From Pirellulales bacterium (GTDB lineage: Bacteria > Planctomycetota > Planctomycetia > Pirellulales > JACPPG01), in contig DASZWQ010000205.1 in assembly GCA_035546535.1 (NCBI GenBank), positions 1 to 47,104 on the forward strand: 47,104 nucleotides of DNA, in the 5' to 3' direction. Under the pieces are notes generated by a model, which saw only the letters and a program-made list of their open reading frames with translations, did no database searches and had not been told where the DNA came from. This document shows positions 17,086 through 25,611 of the stretch, one piece after another (position 1 is the stretch's first letter; the number at the start of each line of letters is the position of its first letter). The position numbers were made by a program, and so were the translations under genes.

Positions 17086-17242
17086 GTCACGATCGCGCCG
17101 GCTTCGACCTGGTCGAATTTCAGAGATCATTTCCCAGCCGCAACGCTACCGTCCCCGTGCATGATGAGGGTCGTACTCTGGCCGTCTGACTTGAGCGATT
17201 ACCCCCTGCTGAATAGAATTCGGCCGTAGCCAAATTCTTGGC

Positions 17243-17283
17243 CCGGACGAGACGCGCCGTACCCGGTCATGCGAAGACGACGC
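17243..17283 (+). promoter_or_regulatory. Guanidine-III riboswitch (ykkC-III, preQ-like pseudoknot fold)
   Basis: A 41-base stretch matches the guanidine-III aptamer as I remember it: CCGGACGAG, then GCGCCGTACCCGGTCA, then a 3' part with GAAGACG. The CCGG at the start can pair with the CCGG in the middle, and GCGCCGT with the 3' ACGACGC with one C-A mismatch, giving the expected pseudoknot. The exporter start codon lies 20 bases downstream with GGAAAGG between, so ligand binding probably frees the ribosome binding site. Confidence 0.85.
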
Positions 17284-17303
17284 CCAACGGAAAGGGTTCG
17301 TCG

Positions 17304-17618
17304 ATGGCATGGCTCCTTCTCATTATTGCCGGGTTCCTCGAGACCGGTTGGGCGATCGGGCTGAAATACAGCGATGGGTTCACGCGCTTCTGGCCCAGCG
17401 TGTTTACCATCATGGGAATCGCCGGCAGCATGATCCTGCTCGCCATGGCGGCGCGCACGCTCGCAATCGGAACCGCCTATGCCGTTTGGGTCGGTATCGG
17501 CGCCGCCGGGACGGTAGCGCTTGGAATCTTTCTTGGTGAACCCGCAGGTCCCTTGCGGCTTTGCTTTCTGGGCCTGCTCTTGATTGCCATCGTCGGGCTC
17601 AAGTTGACGAGTAACTAG
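17304..17618 (+). CDS. gdx: Guanidinium exporter of the SMR family
   Basis: A 105-residue, four-helix protein closely resembling SugE/Gdx: WLLLIIAGFLETGWAIGLKYSDGF at the start, then GTAYAVWVGIGAAGTVALG and the C-terminal helix ending GLKLTSN. The essential Glu is residue 13 (FLETGWA). The GLKYS after it is the Gdx-type motif rather than EmrE-type. The riboswitch directly upstream fits guanidinium as substrate, exported in exchange for protons from the cytoplasm. I chose the ATG at 17304; the upstream extension would run into the riboswitch. Acts as a homodimer. Confidence 0.93.
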   Translation: MAWLLLIIAGFLETGWAIGLKYSDGFTRFWPSVFTIMGIAGSMILLAMAARTLAIGTAYAVWVGIGAAGTVALGIFLGEPAGPLRLCFLGLLLIAIVGLKLTSN

Positions 17619-17931
17619 CAAGCCTATGCTTCGATGGCGCTGCGGTATTCCTCGCCAGCAGAAGTCGCGGCCCGGGCTTGCCACTGGATTCAGAAAGTGA
17701 GGAAAAAAACCGCTCATAAGTCACTTATCTGGGCATGTCCTGTGTAACTCACGCCATTGCGGTAAGGGGTGAGTTCAAAGCAAGCAAGTCGACACTGTAT
17801 TTGTCGCCGTCGGGTCGGTTTTGGATCAATTGCTAACTCAGCAATACCGGCGTGGGCGCCTGCAGCGGATGTGCGTGCACATGGTACAGGACATGCAGCG
17901 TTTTCCCCTGGAGCCCCTGGAGGATCAGAAC
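17619..17931. other. Intergenic region with a short inverted repeat
   Basis: No coding frame is supported. It contains ATTGCT/AGCAAT with a 5-bp spacer at 17829-17845, about 90 bp upstream of the SDR gene, a possible operator. The SDR ribosome binding site (TGGAGGA) lies just before 17932. Confidence 0.45.
17829..17845. promoter_or_regulatory. Short inverted repeat upstream of the SDR operon
   Basis: Perfect 6-bp arms ATTGCT and AGCAAT around AACTC. It could be a repressor site for the SDR operon, but no regulator gene lies nearby, so this stays tentative. Confidence 0.3.
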
Positions 17932-18675
17932 ATGGCACGAGTCGCCATCATCACCGGGGCCAGCCGCGGTATCGGTGCGGCCACGGCACTGCTACTGGCC
18001 AAACAAGGGTATCGGGTGGTCGTGAACTACCGTGCCAGTGCTCCAGAGGCCGACGCGGTGGTGGCAACCATCGCCGCGGCCGGCGGCGAAGCTGTGGCGA
18101 TCAAAGCCGACGTCACCGTGCCTGACGACGTCGCCGCCATGGTCGATCAGGTCAATCAGCGCTGGGGTGGAACGGACGTGCTCGTACACAACGCGCTGAT
18201 CCCATTTGCCATCACGTCGTTCGAAAAGCTGACCTGGGAGCAGCTTGGCAGCAAGCTAAACAACGAACTACACGCCGCGTTTCTGATGACGAAGGCGGTT
18301 GTACCGGGAATGGTTTCGCGCAAATACGGTCGGCTAATCTATCTCAGCGCCAACCCGTCGCTCCATCCTCGTGACGGAATGATCGCGATGGGTACCGCCA
18401 AGGCAGCCCTGAACGGGTTCGTACGCTACGTGGCCTTGGCACTGGCGCCGCATGGAATCAACGCCAATCTCGTCGCACCGGGCGCGGTAGGGGGGACCAG
18501 GGTGACCGAGCAATTGACACCTGAGGAGCTGGGCCACCTCGCCGCGATCACACCGATGGGGAGGCTGGTCCGTCCTGACGACGTCGCCAAGGTCATAGCG
18601 TTCTTAGCAAGCGAGGAATCGGGTTTCACCACCGGTCATTACTTGCCGGTCAACGGCGGCGTGGAAATGGACTGA
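17932..18675 (+). CDS. Short-chain dehydrogenase/reductase lacking the catalytic Tyr
   Basis: A 247-residue SDR with a Rossmann nucleotide-binding motif TGASRGIG at residues 8-15 and an Arg after the second strand (NYRAS), favouring NADPH. The NNAG motif is HNAL (87-90), and where the catalytic YxxxK should be the sequence reads M153-GTA-K157 within GMIAMGTAKAAL. A Ser (139) is present. I recall relatives with GMIALGTAKAAL, so the loss may be a subfamily trait. It may thus be a non-classical enzyme or a binding protein. The start follows TGGAGGA. The next gene, a solute-binding-like protein, follows after 52 bp on the same strand. Confidence 0.85.
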   Translation: MARVAIITGASRGIGAATALLLAKQGYRVVVNYRASAPEADAVVATIAAAGGEAVAIKADVTVPDDVAAMVDQVNQRWGGTDVLVHNALIPFAITSFEKLTWEQLGSKLNNELHAAFLMTKAVVPGMVSRKYGRLIYLSANPSLHPRDGMIAMGTAKAALNGFVRYVALALAPHGINANLVAPGAVGGTRVTEQLTPEELGHLAAITPMGRLVRPDDVAKVIAFLASEESGFTTGHYLPVNGGVEMD

Positions 18676-18727
18676 GCGCTGCCGGCGGAAACGCACTTTC
18701 CGACATTTGAAGGCGAGGAGAAAGGCT

Positions 18728-19627
18728 ATGGCGCCGATGCCCACGATCGATCTGGCCTATGTCGGCCGTGGTCTCCACGAAGAACTGGTCGCGTATGTGG
18801 CCGATCAGGAGGGATGCTTCGAGGACGAGGGGGTGCATGTCGCCGTCCGCGACGGAATCCGGTGGAAAACCGAGCGACTGCGCAACGGCGCAACGATCGG
18901 TTTAGGTCGAACATTATTGTCGCGCCTGACCGACCGTATTCCATGGACGATGCTCGCCGTCAACACCCATCGTCCGCTGTTCTGGTTTCTGGGGCGCGGC
19001 GATGTGAAATCGATGAATGATCTGCGCGGGCGCCGCCTGGCAGTCCATGCACCTCGCACCGCGCCCGGATGTTTTGCGCGAATCGTGCTCCGCAAGCACG
19101 GTCTCGACCCCGATCGCGACTTACAATGCATCGCCCGAGCCCCGGGCGACTACCAGATGGATCTGCGCCGCCTTCGCGACGGTTCGATCGATGCTGCCTA
19201 TGTGGGGAGCACCTTGGGGCCCGAACAGGTCGCCGCCGAAGAGGGCTTTTCCGTTCTCTCCTGGGTTGGCGACCATTTTCAGATCCCCACGGTGGGAATC
19301 GCCGTGGATCCTACTCATAGCCCGCTCGACAACCCGGCGCTAGCGGCGCTGGTGCGGGCGAACCAGCGAGCCCTGCACACGCTCGCCGAAAAGCCGCAGT
19401 TGGCCCTCGACTACATCGCCTTGTTCCTCCATCGTCTGACACGTGATGAGGTGCAGCAGTACTACGATCGCTACATCGGCCCCTACTTTACCTCCGACGG
19501 CATGGTAGATCTCAACGTCGCTCAGCAAGCAATCGACGCGGTCGCTGCGGAACTCGGCGTCGCGACGGCGTCGGCTGATGAGATCTACTTAACCGCTGCC
19601 GCGACGACGCCGCACTCCTCTGCCTAG
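18728..19627 (+). CDS. Solute-binding-protein-like (NMT1/THI5 or SsuA-like) protein without signal peptide
   Basis: A 299-residue protein with the periplasmic binding protein type II layout: an opening IDLAYVGRGLHEELVAYVADQEG with FEDEGVHV, then SMNDLRGRRLAVHAPRTAP, DAAYVGSTLGPEQVAAEEGF and a C-terminal helical part. These resemble ABC substrate-binding proteins for sulfonates, nitrates or pyrimidine precursors. There is no signal peptide or lipobox, so it is probably cytoplasmic. The ATG at 18728 follows GGCGAGGAGAAAGG. It is paired with the SDR; no permease or ATPase is nearby. An enzyme or ligand-binding role in a shared pathway is inference. Confidence 0.75.
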   Translation: MAPMPTIDLAYVGRGLHEELVAYVADQEGCFEDEGVHVAVRDGIRWKTERLRNGATIGLGRTLLSRLTDRIPWTMLAVNTHRPLFWFLGRGDVKSMNDLRGRRLAVHAPRTAPGCFARIVLRKHGLDPDRDLQCIARAPGDYQMDLRRLRDGSIDAAYVGSTLGPEQVAAEEGFSVLSWVGDHFQIPTVGIAVDPTHSPLDNPALAALVRANQRALHTLAEKPQLALDYIALFLHRLTRDEVQQYYDRYIGPYFTSDGMVDLNVAQQAIDAVAAELGVATASADEIYLTAAATTPHSSA

Positions 19628-19901
19628 TTATTTGGTCTCGATATTGCCGGCAGGCACTATTGAGGTAACTTGGGGGGAACACTCGGGTTTACTTTTAGGC
19701 GCTAGTACCGGTCGCTGGACGATGGAAGTAAGCAATGCCACTGATGGCCATGAGCTTCACGGCGTTCAAGCCGTGTTGCTGGTGTCGGACGTTGCGGCGA
19801 CGGTTGCCTGTTAGACATTTGCCGCCGAATTGTAGGGAGCACGCCGACTGTCCCGCATCGCGACGGCACTAGCGTTTTCGCCGCCCACTGGCGACCGGGG
19901 A

Positions 19902-20072
19902 GTGGCCGAGCTGGGATTGATCGACGAATACGAGTTCGTGGTACATCCTCGGCTGACGGGTCATGGACCGACGTTGTTCGCCGGAATTTCAAAACACGTC
20001 GACCTGAAGCTCGTAAGCCGGCTGCAACTCAGCCCGAGTGTGATAGCGATGCGGTATGAGCCGCGAAGATGA
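19902..20072 (+). pseudogene. C-terminal remnant of a dihydrofolate reductase-family (RibD-C) protein
   Basis: From 19902 a 56-codon frame reads VAELGLIDEYEFVVHPRLTG, then GPTLFAGISKHVDLKL and ends MRYEPRR before TGA. This is the C-terminal end of the dihydrofolate reductase/RibD-C family, about a third of the normal length. No upstream frame supplies the N-terminal part, so it is a decayed or truncated gene. No transposon is visible at its boundary. Confidence 0.75.
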
Positions 20073-20115
20073 TCAGCCGTCGAATCGCGACCCAACGGCC
20101 TCTCCGGCCGCGCGC

Positions 20116-21138
20116 TTATCGTTGCGGCGGCAAACAGCAATCGGCCGCGCAGACGTCGTGACTCGGCCCGAGCGTTCCCAGCGCGCGGCGCGGGTGGCCG
20201 GGCTCGACGCGTTCGAGTACCAATTCGCGGATCATGGCGACGAACTTGGGAGCGGTGCCTGCCGTGCCGGCGCGGACCATGTTCAGGCCGAGCGAATCGC
20301 TTAGCTGCCGGGCCTCAATATCCAGATCGTACAGCACTTCCAAGTGGTCCGAAATGAAGCCGATCGGCAAGACCACCACGTCTTTTGTACCTTGCCGGGC
20401 CAGCTCGCGCAGCGCGTCAAGGATATCGGGCGCGAGCCACGGCTGTGTCGGTGGACCACTGCGGCTTTGATAGGTCAGTTGCCAGGCGTGTCCTGGAAAC
20501 GAGGCGGCTACGAGTCGGCACGCTTCGCGCAGCTGCGCCTCGTACTCGCAGTTCTGCGCCATGCCCAGCGGAATGCTGTGCGCCGTGAATACCAGTGGCG
20601 TGCCGGCACGTCGGTCTGCGGGGATCGTTTCTAGCGACTGCGATACACGCCCGACCATGGTTTCAATGAAGAGCGGATGATTGAAGAACATCCGCAGTCG
20701 GTCGAGGCGCGGGGCGGCAGGCCCGACCTCGCGCTGCGCGGCCTCGATGTTCTCGCGGTATTGCCGGCAGCCCGAGTAGGAGCTGAACGCCGACGTGAAG
20801 AACACCAGGGCACGGCGGACGCCCTGCGCGGCCATTTCCCGTACGGAGTCGGCGAGGAACGGATGCCAATTCCGATTGCCGAAATAAATCGGCAGCCGTG
20901 GCCCATGCTGCTCGAATTCCCGCGTCAGGGCGTCGATCAGCGCGCGGTTCTGGTCGTTGATCGGGCTTTTGCCGCCGAAATGGTGATAGTGCTCGGCGAC
21001 TTCCAGCAGCCGCTCGCGCGGCACATTGCGACCGCGCGTGACATTCTCGAGAAACGGCAGCACGTCGTCGGGCTGCTCGGGGCCGCCAAAGGATAGCACC
21101 AGCAGTGCGTCGTACGGTTCAACTCCGGCAGCGTGCAA
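20116..21138 (-). CDS. hemH: Ferrochelatase (probably coproporphyrin type)
   Basis: A 340-residue ferrochelatase resembling actinobacterial enzymes: YDALLVLSFGGPEQPDDVLP, ENVTRGRNVPRERL, FGGKSPINDQNRAL, SAFSSYSGCRQYREN, a catalytic His in FTAHSIP and the metal-site Glu in GFISDHLEVLYDLD. It inserts iron into (copro)porphyrin at the end of haem synthesis. Cys 124 (SGCRQY) and a C-terminal CAADCC (330, 334, 335) could ligate a [2Fe-2S] cluster. The start is a TTG at 21138, supported by GGAGAG five bases upstream. It is divergent from the cNMP/patatin gene. Confidence 0.9.
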   Translation of the reverse strand: MHAAGVEPYDALLVLSFGGPEQPDDVLPFLENVTRGRNVPRERLLEVAEHYHHFGGKSPINDQNRALIDALTREFEQHGPRLPIYFGNRNWHPFLADSVREMAAQGVRRALVFFTSAFSSYSGCRQYRENIEAAQREVGPAAPRLDRLRMFFNHPLFIETMVGRVSQSLETIPADRRAGTPLVFTAHSIPLGMAQNCEYEAQLREACRLVAASFPGHAWQLTYQSRSGPPTQPWLAPDILDALRELARQGTKDVVVLPIGFISDHLEVLYDLDIEARQLSDSLGLNMVRAGTAGTAPKFVAMIRELVLERVEPGHPRRALGTLGPSHDVCAADCCLPPQR

Positions 21139-21313
21139 AGGGGCTCTCCGGCAAAACAGAATCTCACCCTCGGATTATCGGCCGAGGTACGACGGCCTTC
21201 AAGGCGGCTTCTTCCACGCGAAGTCGTCCACGCCCGCAAAAGCAAGCGTTGACAATCAGGCGACGGGGCGCGATTCTTTTGTCGAGGAGCCCAAAGTCAC
21301 GGAGGACGCCGCG

Positions 21314-23149
21314 ATCAACCAGGTTTCGTTACAAGTTCTGCGCCGCAGCGATCTCTGTCGCGGTCTGAGCCCGGCCGAAGTGCAAACGGTGGCCGATGCG
21401 GTGCGCCCGATGGTGGTCGCCAGCGGCGATCTGATTTGCCGGCAGGGGGACACCGGCTACACGATGTACGTCGTCGTGCGCGGCCGCGTGAAATTGGCCG
21501 TCGATAGCCACGGCGAGCCGTACCGCCTGCTGGGCTACATCGGTCGCGGCCAGCACTTTGGCGAAATGGCCGTGCTCACCGACGGATTGCGCACCGCCAC
21601 CGCGTCGGCCGTGATCGATAGCGAACTGCTGGAACTGGATCGCGACAGCTTCGAGCGCCTGTTGGATTCGGTTCCTGGATTTGCCGCGAATCTAAGTCGT
21701 TCGCTCGGACTGCGTTTGCGCTGGGATTCGCGCGGCCGCAAGCGCAACCAGGAGCTCTCGCTCGTCGGCATCGTCAATTCCACGCTGCGCACCCAAGGAT
21801 TCGTGGGCCCACTGGCACAGGCCCTGGCGGCTGGCGGCGAATCGGTCGAAGTCCTCACCGACCGGCCGGAAAAGTGGCCGGCCGAGGGCAATTACTTGAT
21901 CGAGCGTATCCCGGCAGGGCTATCGGGCCAGGACAAAGTGCGCGTCGTGCGCGAACGTTTGCAGCAAGTCGTCGAGCATCATACGCGCGTGTTGTTGGAC
22001 CTGACGCAAGCCGGCCTGGAGAACGAGCTACCGCAACTATTGAGCATGTGCGAGGAAATCTGGTGGCTTGTCGAGACGCGCTATGCCGGCACGAGTTGGG
22101 AGAACCTGCGCAAGCTGCTGGCCGCCGAGCCGCGGCTGGCCGGCCGCCCGCGGATTGTTTGGATCATGGGCGCGAGCGAACGCTTTGCACCGGCGCTACC
22201 GAACGACGCCCGGGTGGCGCGCCCTGATTTCAAAGTCGTGCTCGACGAACCGCGGCAAGCGACCAGCCGCCAGCATGAACAGGGAATCAGCCGGCTGGTG
22301 CGCCATCTGCAGGGCGTGCGCATCGGGCTGGCGCTCGGCGGCGGCGGCGCGCGCGGACTGGCGCACTTGGGAGCCCTACGCCGCTTGGAAAGCGCCGGGC
22401 TTTCGTTCGATATGATCGCCGGTACCAGCAGCGGCGCCCTGATGGGGGCCGCCTACGCGGCCGGCTTCTCGCCGCCGGAGGCCATCGAAGCCTTTCGCGA
22501 GGCGCTCACGCCACCGCGAATATGGCGCGCCATACCAGGCGGAGATCGCATCTACATCTGGACGATGTTCCGCATCGGGGCGTGGGATCGGATGCTGCGG
22601 CACTTTTTCGGCGACGCCACTCTCGAGCAATTGCAATTGCCGTTGGCCACGGTGGCCGTCGATTTGGTGAGCGGCAAACAAGTGATTCGTGACCGCGGCG
22701 ACGCGGTGCGCGCCGTCGTCGAGAGTATCAATGTGCCGATGATTTCTCGGCCCATTCTCACCGACGGTATGGCGCTGGTCGACGGCGGAGTGCTCAACAA
22801 CCTGCCCGCCGATGTGTTATCGGAGCGCGGGGCATCGTTCGTCGTGGGCATCGACGTAGCAACCCGCATGCCGGCGCGTTTTGGCGGTAATGAGCCGGGA
22901 ACGCCGACCGAGCGCATGCGCCGCGCGGGCCCCCTGGAAACGCTATTTCGGGTCAACGAGGTGCAGGCCTATGGCATTACGGCGCTACGCAGCGGCGCCG
23001 TGGACTTGATGATCACGCCCGACACCTCGGCGTTCGAGTTTGCCGATTTCGAGAGCGCGCGGGAGCTGGCGGACGTGGGCGAGGCGGCGGCCGAAAGGAT
23101 GCTGCCGCAACTGACACAGATGCTGCGCGAGTTGCGCGGCAAACGGTGA
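21314..23149 (+). CDS. Cyclic-nucleotide-binding domain fused to patatin-like phospholipase
   Basis: A 611-residue protein. Residues ~5-125 form a cNMP-binding domain (LFRG-like DLCRGLSPAEVQTVADAV, YIGRGQHFGEMAVLTDG). A middle region (~145-320) resembles the P-loop-like linker found in NTE-type esterases. A patatin domain follows: oxyanion loop GGGGARG at about 342-348, nucleophile Ser 372 in GTSSG, and catalytic Asp in DGG at about 490. It probably hydrolyses lysophospholipids. No ATG, GTG or TTG lies in frame between 21038 and the domain. A GGAGG at 21301-21305 points to an ATC at 21314 as the start, a very rare initiator. A GTG at 21038, inside hemH, is the alternative. Confidence 0.8.
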   Translation: MNQVSLQVLRRSDLCRGLSPAEVQTVADAVRPMVVASGDLICRQGDTGYTMYVVVRGRVKLAVDSHGEPYRLLGYIGRGQHFGEMAVLTDGLRTATASAVIDSELLELDRDSFERLLDSVPGFAANLSRSLGLRLRWDSRGRKRNQELSLVGIVNSTLRTQGFVGPLAQALAAGGESVEVLTDRPEKWPAEGNYLIERIPAGLSGQDKVRVVRERLQQVVEHHTRVLLDLTQAGLENELPQLLSMCEEIWWLVETRYAGTSWENLRKLLAAEPRLAGRPRIVWIMGASERFAPALPNDARVARPDFKVVLDEPRQATSRQHEQGISRLVRHLQGVRIGLALGGGGARGLAHLGALRRLESAGLSFDMIAGTSSGALMGAAYAAGFSPPEAIEAFREALTPPRIWRAIPGGDRIYIWTMFRIGAWDRMLRHFFGDATLEQLQLPLATVAVDLVSGKQVIRDRGDAVRAVVESINVPMISRPILTDGMALVDGGVLNNLPADVLSERGASFVVGIDVATRMPARFGGNEPGTPTERMRRAGPLETLFRVNEVQAYGITALRSGAVDLMITPDTSAFEFADFESARELADVGEAAAERMLPQLTQMLRELRGKR

Positions 23150-23226
23150 AAGAGCGGTCGCCCTTATAATAGGCGCGCACACCGAGCGCCCCGGCGCCGC
23201 GATCGAGGCGCGGCAAATATCACAAG

Positions 23227-23300
23227 TGACCCCGACGGGATTCGAACCCGTGTTGCAGGCGTGAAAGGCCTGTGTCCTAGGCCGGCTAGACGACGGGGCC
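23227..23300 (-). tRNA. tRNA-Glu (anticodon UUC)
   Basis: A 74-base tRNA. The acceptor pairs GGCCCCG with CGGGGTC, the anticodon stem is CAGGC/GCCTG with loop CTTTCAC (anticodon TTC), and the T arm contains GGTTCGAATCC. CCA is not encoded. Confidence 0.95.
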
Positions 23301-23489
23301 AGCCTGGCGATAGCCAAGACGGCTGTATAATCGTGCGGACGATAAGCCGTCAAGTAGCATGCATGCACGCGGGCGAAATCAGCTTGGCTTCGAAGCGAAG
23401 CGCACCGACCGCAAACGGTCGCAGATTGCTAGCCGCGCGAGCAAGAGATCGAGAAGACGAAGCCAGTGCGATCAGACAGCAAGCGCGAT

Positions 23490-23729
23490 TTAGGCTTCGG
23501 CCGCGGGTTCGGCCCCCGCGACGTCCGGCTTTGGTGCGTGCTTGTCGGCGCCGCTACCATGATCGTCATTGCGATGGATCGCCTGGTAGACCTCGCTGCG
23601 ATGCACCGGAACTTCCTTGGGTGCTTCGACTCCCAAGCGGACCTTATCCCCCCGGATTTCGACCACGACGATGGTAATGTCATCGTTGATGACAATACTT
23701 TCGTTCTTCTTCCGCGATAGGACCAACAT
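23490..23729 (-). CDS. csrA: Carbon storage regulator CsrA (RsmA), with C-terminal tail
   Basis: A 79-residue RNA-binding translational regulator. The core [18 protein letters not shown], then [14 protein letters not shown] and [12 protein letters not shown] is canonical CsrA; Arg 6 and the VHR motif with its Arg are the usual RNA-contact residues. A ~20-residue hydrophilic, Ala/Asp/His-rich tail ([19 protein letters not shown]) extends past the usual end. It acts as a homodimer on GGA motifs near ribosome binding sites; its own leader holds AAGGAACG before the start, compatible with autoregulation. It stands alone, next to tRNA-Glu on the same strand. Confidence 0.95.
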   Translation of the reverse strand: MLVLSRKKNESIVINDDITIVVVEIRGDKVRLGVEAPKEVPVHRSEVYQAIHRNDDHGSGADKHAPKPDVAGAEPAAEA

Positions 23730-24427
23730 CGGACGTTCCTTCGTTTGGAAAGCTTCCCTGGGGGGGAGCGACTTCCTTGTATCTGGTCAGTAATCCGCAC
23801 GACGGGCGGACCACGGAAACCGACAATTTCGGGTCAACTTCCGTACATCACCCAGGTGATTTACCTCATTTCACTCTACGTAGCCCAGGAAACTAGTCAA
23901 GTTATTCGATTGGCCACCCCGGGGTTTTTACGCCACTTTGGCACGCAATTCGTTGGGGTAAAGTCACCAGCGCCGATTTGATCGCCCCTGAGGAATTTGC
24001 GACGACGATATAGAATCACTTGTCCTGTAAGGACTTACATGACCTGATGACCGTTACAAGAGACACCGCCCCGTGGGCCAGGTACCGTCGGCCAACGGCC
24101 TGATTTTCGACAAGTGAAGCTTCGGTTTTGGGCACGTCCGGCTCGGGAAGATCCCCATCCGGCGAGGTGGACGCCTTTGGCGGATGGACTTTCGCGCGCC
24201 GATGTTGCGGCAAATTGTCGGACCTCAGCGCGACCATTCTCCTTCGGACAAAGACCATGGCTCGATGCCCACCCGCGCGCAATCCGTGTTCGATCCACCC
24301 AGTCACCGGAGGTCAACAGGGAGCGCGCGCTAGGGCTGGCGTAGCGCCTACGATGCGGGCATGGCCAAGGATTCCTGCGATTCGGCTTTCGATTTCCGTT
24401 GCCATGGTGCGGCTCGCACGCGAGTCC
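23730..24427. other. Long gene-free stretch between csrA and nuoI
   Basis: About 700 bp with no frame that looks coding. A 14-bp palindrome ATCACC-CA-GGTGAT lies at 23847-23860, in the region expected for the csrA promoter on the minus strand. The rest shows no RNA gene or mobile element I can recognise. It holds the divergent upstream regions of csrA and nuoI. Confidence 0.5.
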
Positions 24428-24455
24428 TTGCGGGTATTTTCGGCGTGCCTATAAT
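24428..24455 (+). promoter_or_regulatory. Sigma-70-type promoter for nuoI
   Basis: TTGCGG (24428-24433), a 16-bp spacer, then a perfect TATAAT (24450-24455). It lies about 100 bp upstream of nuoI and reads toward it. The -35 box is a partial match only. Confidence 0.5.
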
Positions 24456-24556
24456 CGGGATCGATCGGGACCTGCGCGGCGCGTGCGAGCGCCTGCGCAC
24501 ATCAGAATTGTCCTTCCCGACGCCAAGAATCGCCCCTATCACGCGGTATCCTCACC

Positions 24557-25084
24557 ATGTTGGAATGGTTTCGGAATATTCGTGACGCCGTATTCACGGT
24601 CGCGCACGGCTTGTATGTGACGCTGCGCTATTGGCTTGCGACGTACGATCCGCAGCGCAAGACGTTCACCGAAAAGTACGAGTATCCGGAACTGCCGGTA
24701 CCCGTCGCCCCGCGTTATCGCGGTTTTCACCGCTATGACCTGACGACCTGCATCGCCTGCGATCAGTGCGCCAAGGCCTGCCCCGTCGACTGCATCTACA
24801 TCGGCAAGGAACGCGTTACGCATGGTAAAGGGTTCAAGGTCACGGGTTTTACGATCGACTACACGAAGTGCATGTTCTGCGCGTTGTGCGTGGATCCCTG
24901 CCCGGTGGATTGCATATTTATGGGAGCGACGCACGATCTGAGCTGCTATAGCCGCGACGGATGCATCGTCGACTTCTCGCGACTGCCTGTGGACGTTGCC
25001 TGGGGTCGGGCGACGTTGAATCCGACGGCCGTTGCCGGTTCGAAGATCATTGCCGAGCCGGTACACGGCGGCCCCAACCAGTAA
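24557..25084 (+). CDS. nuoI: NADH-quinone oxidoreductase subunit I
   Basis: A 175-residue ferredoxin-like Complex I subunit carrying clusters N6a and N6b. The two [4Fe-4S] sites are CIACDQCAKACP (Cys 65, 68, 71, 75) and CMFCALCVDPCP (Cys 105, 108, 111, 115), each with the extra PVDC Cys. It bridges the peripheral arm and the quinone site. The C-terminal ~55 residues are longer than the minimal family. It is separated from the rest of the nuo genes by a DUF2203 and a pentapeptide-repeat gene, and has its own promoter-like sequence. Confidence 0.95.
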   Translation: MLEWFRNIRDAVFTVAHGLYVTLRYWLATYDPQRKTFTEKYEYPELPVPVAPRYRGFHRYDLTTCIACDQCAKACPVDCIYIGKERVTHGKGFKVTGFTIDYTKCMFCALCVDPCPVDCIFMGATHDLSCYSRDGCIVDFSRLPVDVAWGRATLNPTAVAGSKIIAEPVHGGPNQ

Positions 25085-25143
25085 GCTGGCCACCAATCGC
25101 TGTGACCAAGAGCAAAGCACCAGCAGAGTAAAGAGGTTCGGTC

Positions 25144-25611
25144 ATGCCTGGCGAGCCGTTCGAGGGACGCAAGATCTTCACCGTCGAATCGGCCAATGCG
25201 TCGCTGCCGCTGGTGCGGGCCATCGTGAACGACCTGGCCCAACTCTCGCGCGAAGTCGTCGAGCGGCGCGAGCGGCTGGCGCTATTGCTGGCCGGCCGTG
25301 AACGCAGCCCGCAGGACGCTTACGGCGAAGAGCTGTCGCAAATCGAAGAGGAATTAGAGAAGGACAGCCGGCGGCTGCAGGAATACGTCGAGGAGCTGCA
25401 AGCGCTGGGCGTGGAGCCCAAGAACGGCCCCGACGGGCTGGTCGATTTTCCCGCGACGCATGAGGGACGGCCGATTTATCTGTGCTGGAAGCTCGGTGAG
25501 CCCGAAGTGCTGCACTGGCACGAGCTGGATGCCGGCTTCCGCGGCCGTCAGCCGCTGACGGCGGGTGCCTCGGTGGGCGGTTCCGGGACGAACGACAGCA
25601 TTTCCGGCTGA
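25144..25611 (+). CDS. DUF2203 family protein
   Basis: A 155-residue cytoplasmic protein matching DUF2203: FTVESANASLPLVRAIVNDL at the start, a long helical middle that is charged and probably coiled coil (EELSQIEEELEKDSRRLQEY), then the motif VDFPATHEGRPIYLCWKLGE and the typical HWHELDAGFRGRQPL. The function of the family is unknown. It follows nuoI by 59 bp on the same strand; association with Complex I genes is by position only. Confidence 0.9.
   Translation: MPGEPFEGRKIFTVESANASLPLVRAIVNDLAQLSREVVERRERLALLLAGRERSPQDAYGEELSQIEEELEKDSRRLQEYVEELQALGVEPKNGPDGLVDFPATHEGRPIYLCWKLGEPEVLHWHELDAGFRGRQPLTAGASVGGSGTNDSISG

Noticed and set aside
23745..24454. Several open frames between csrA and nuoI
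   Set aside because: Short, overlapping on both strands, without family motifs or ribosome binding sites.
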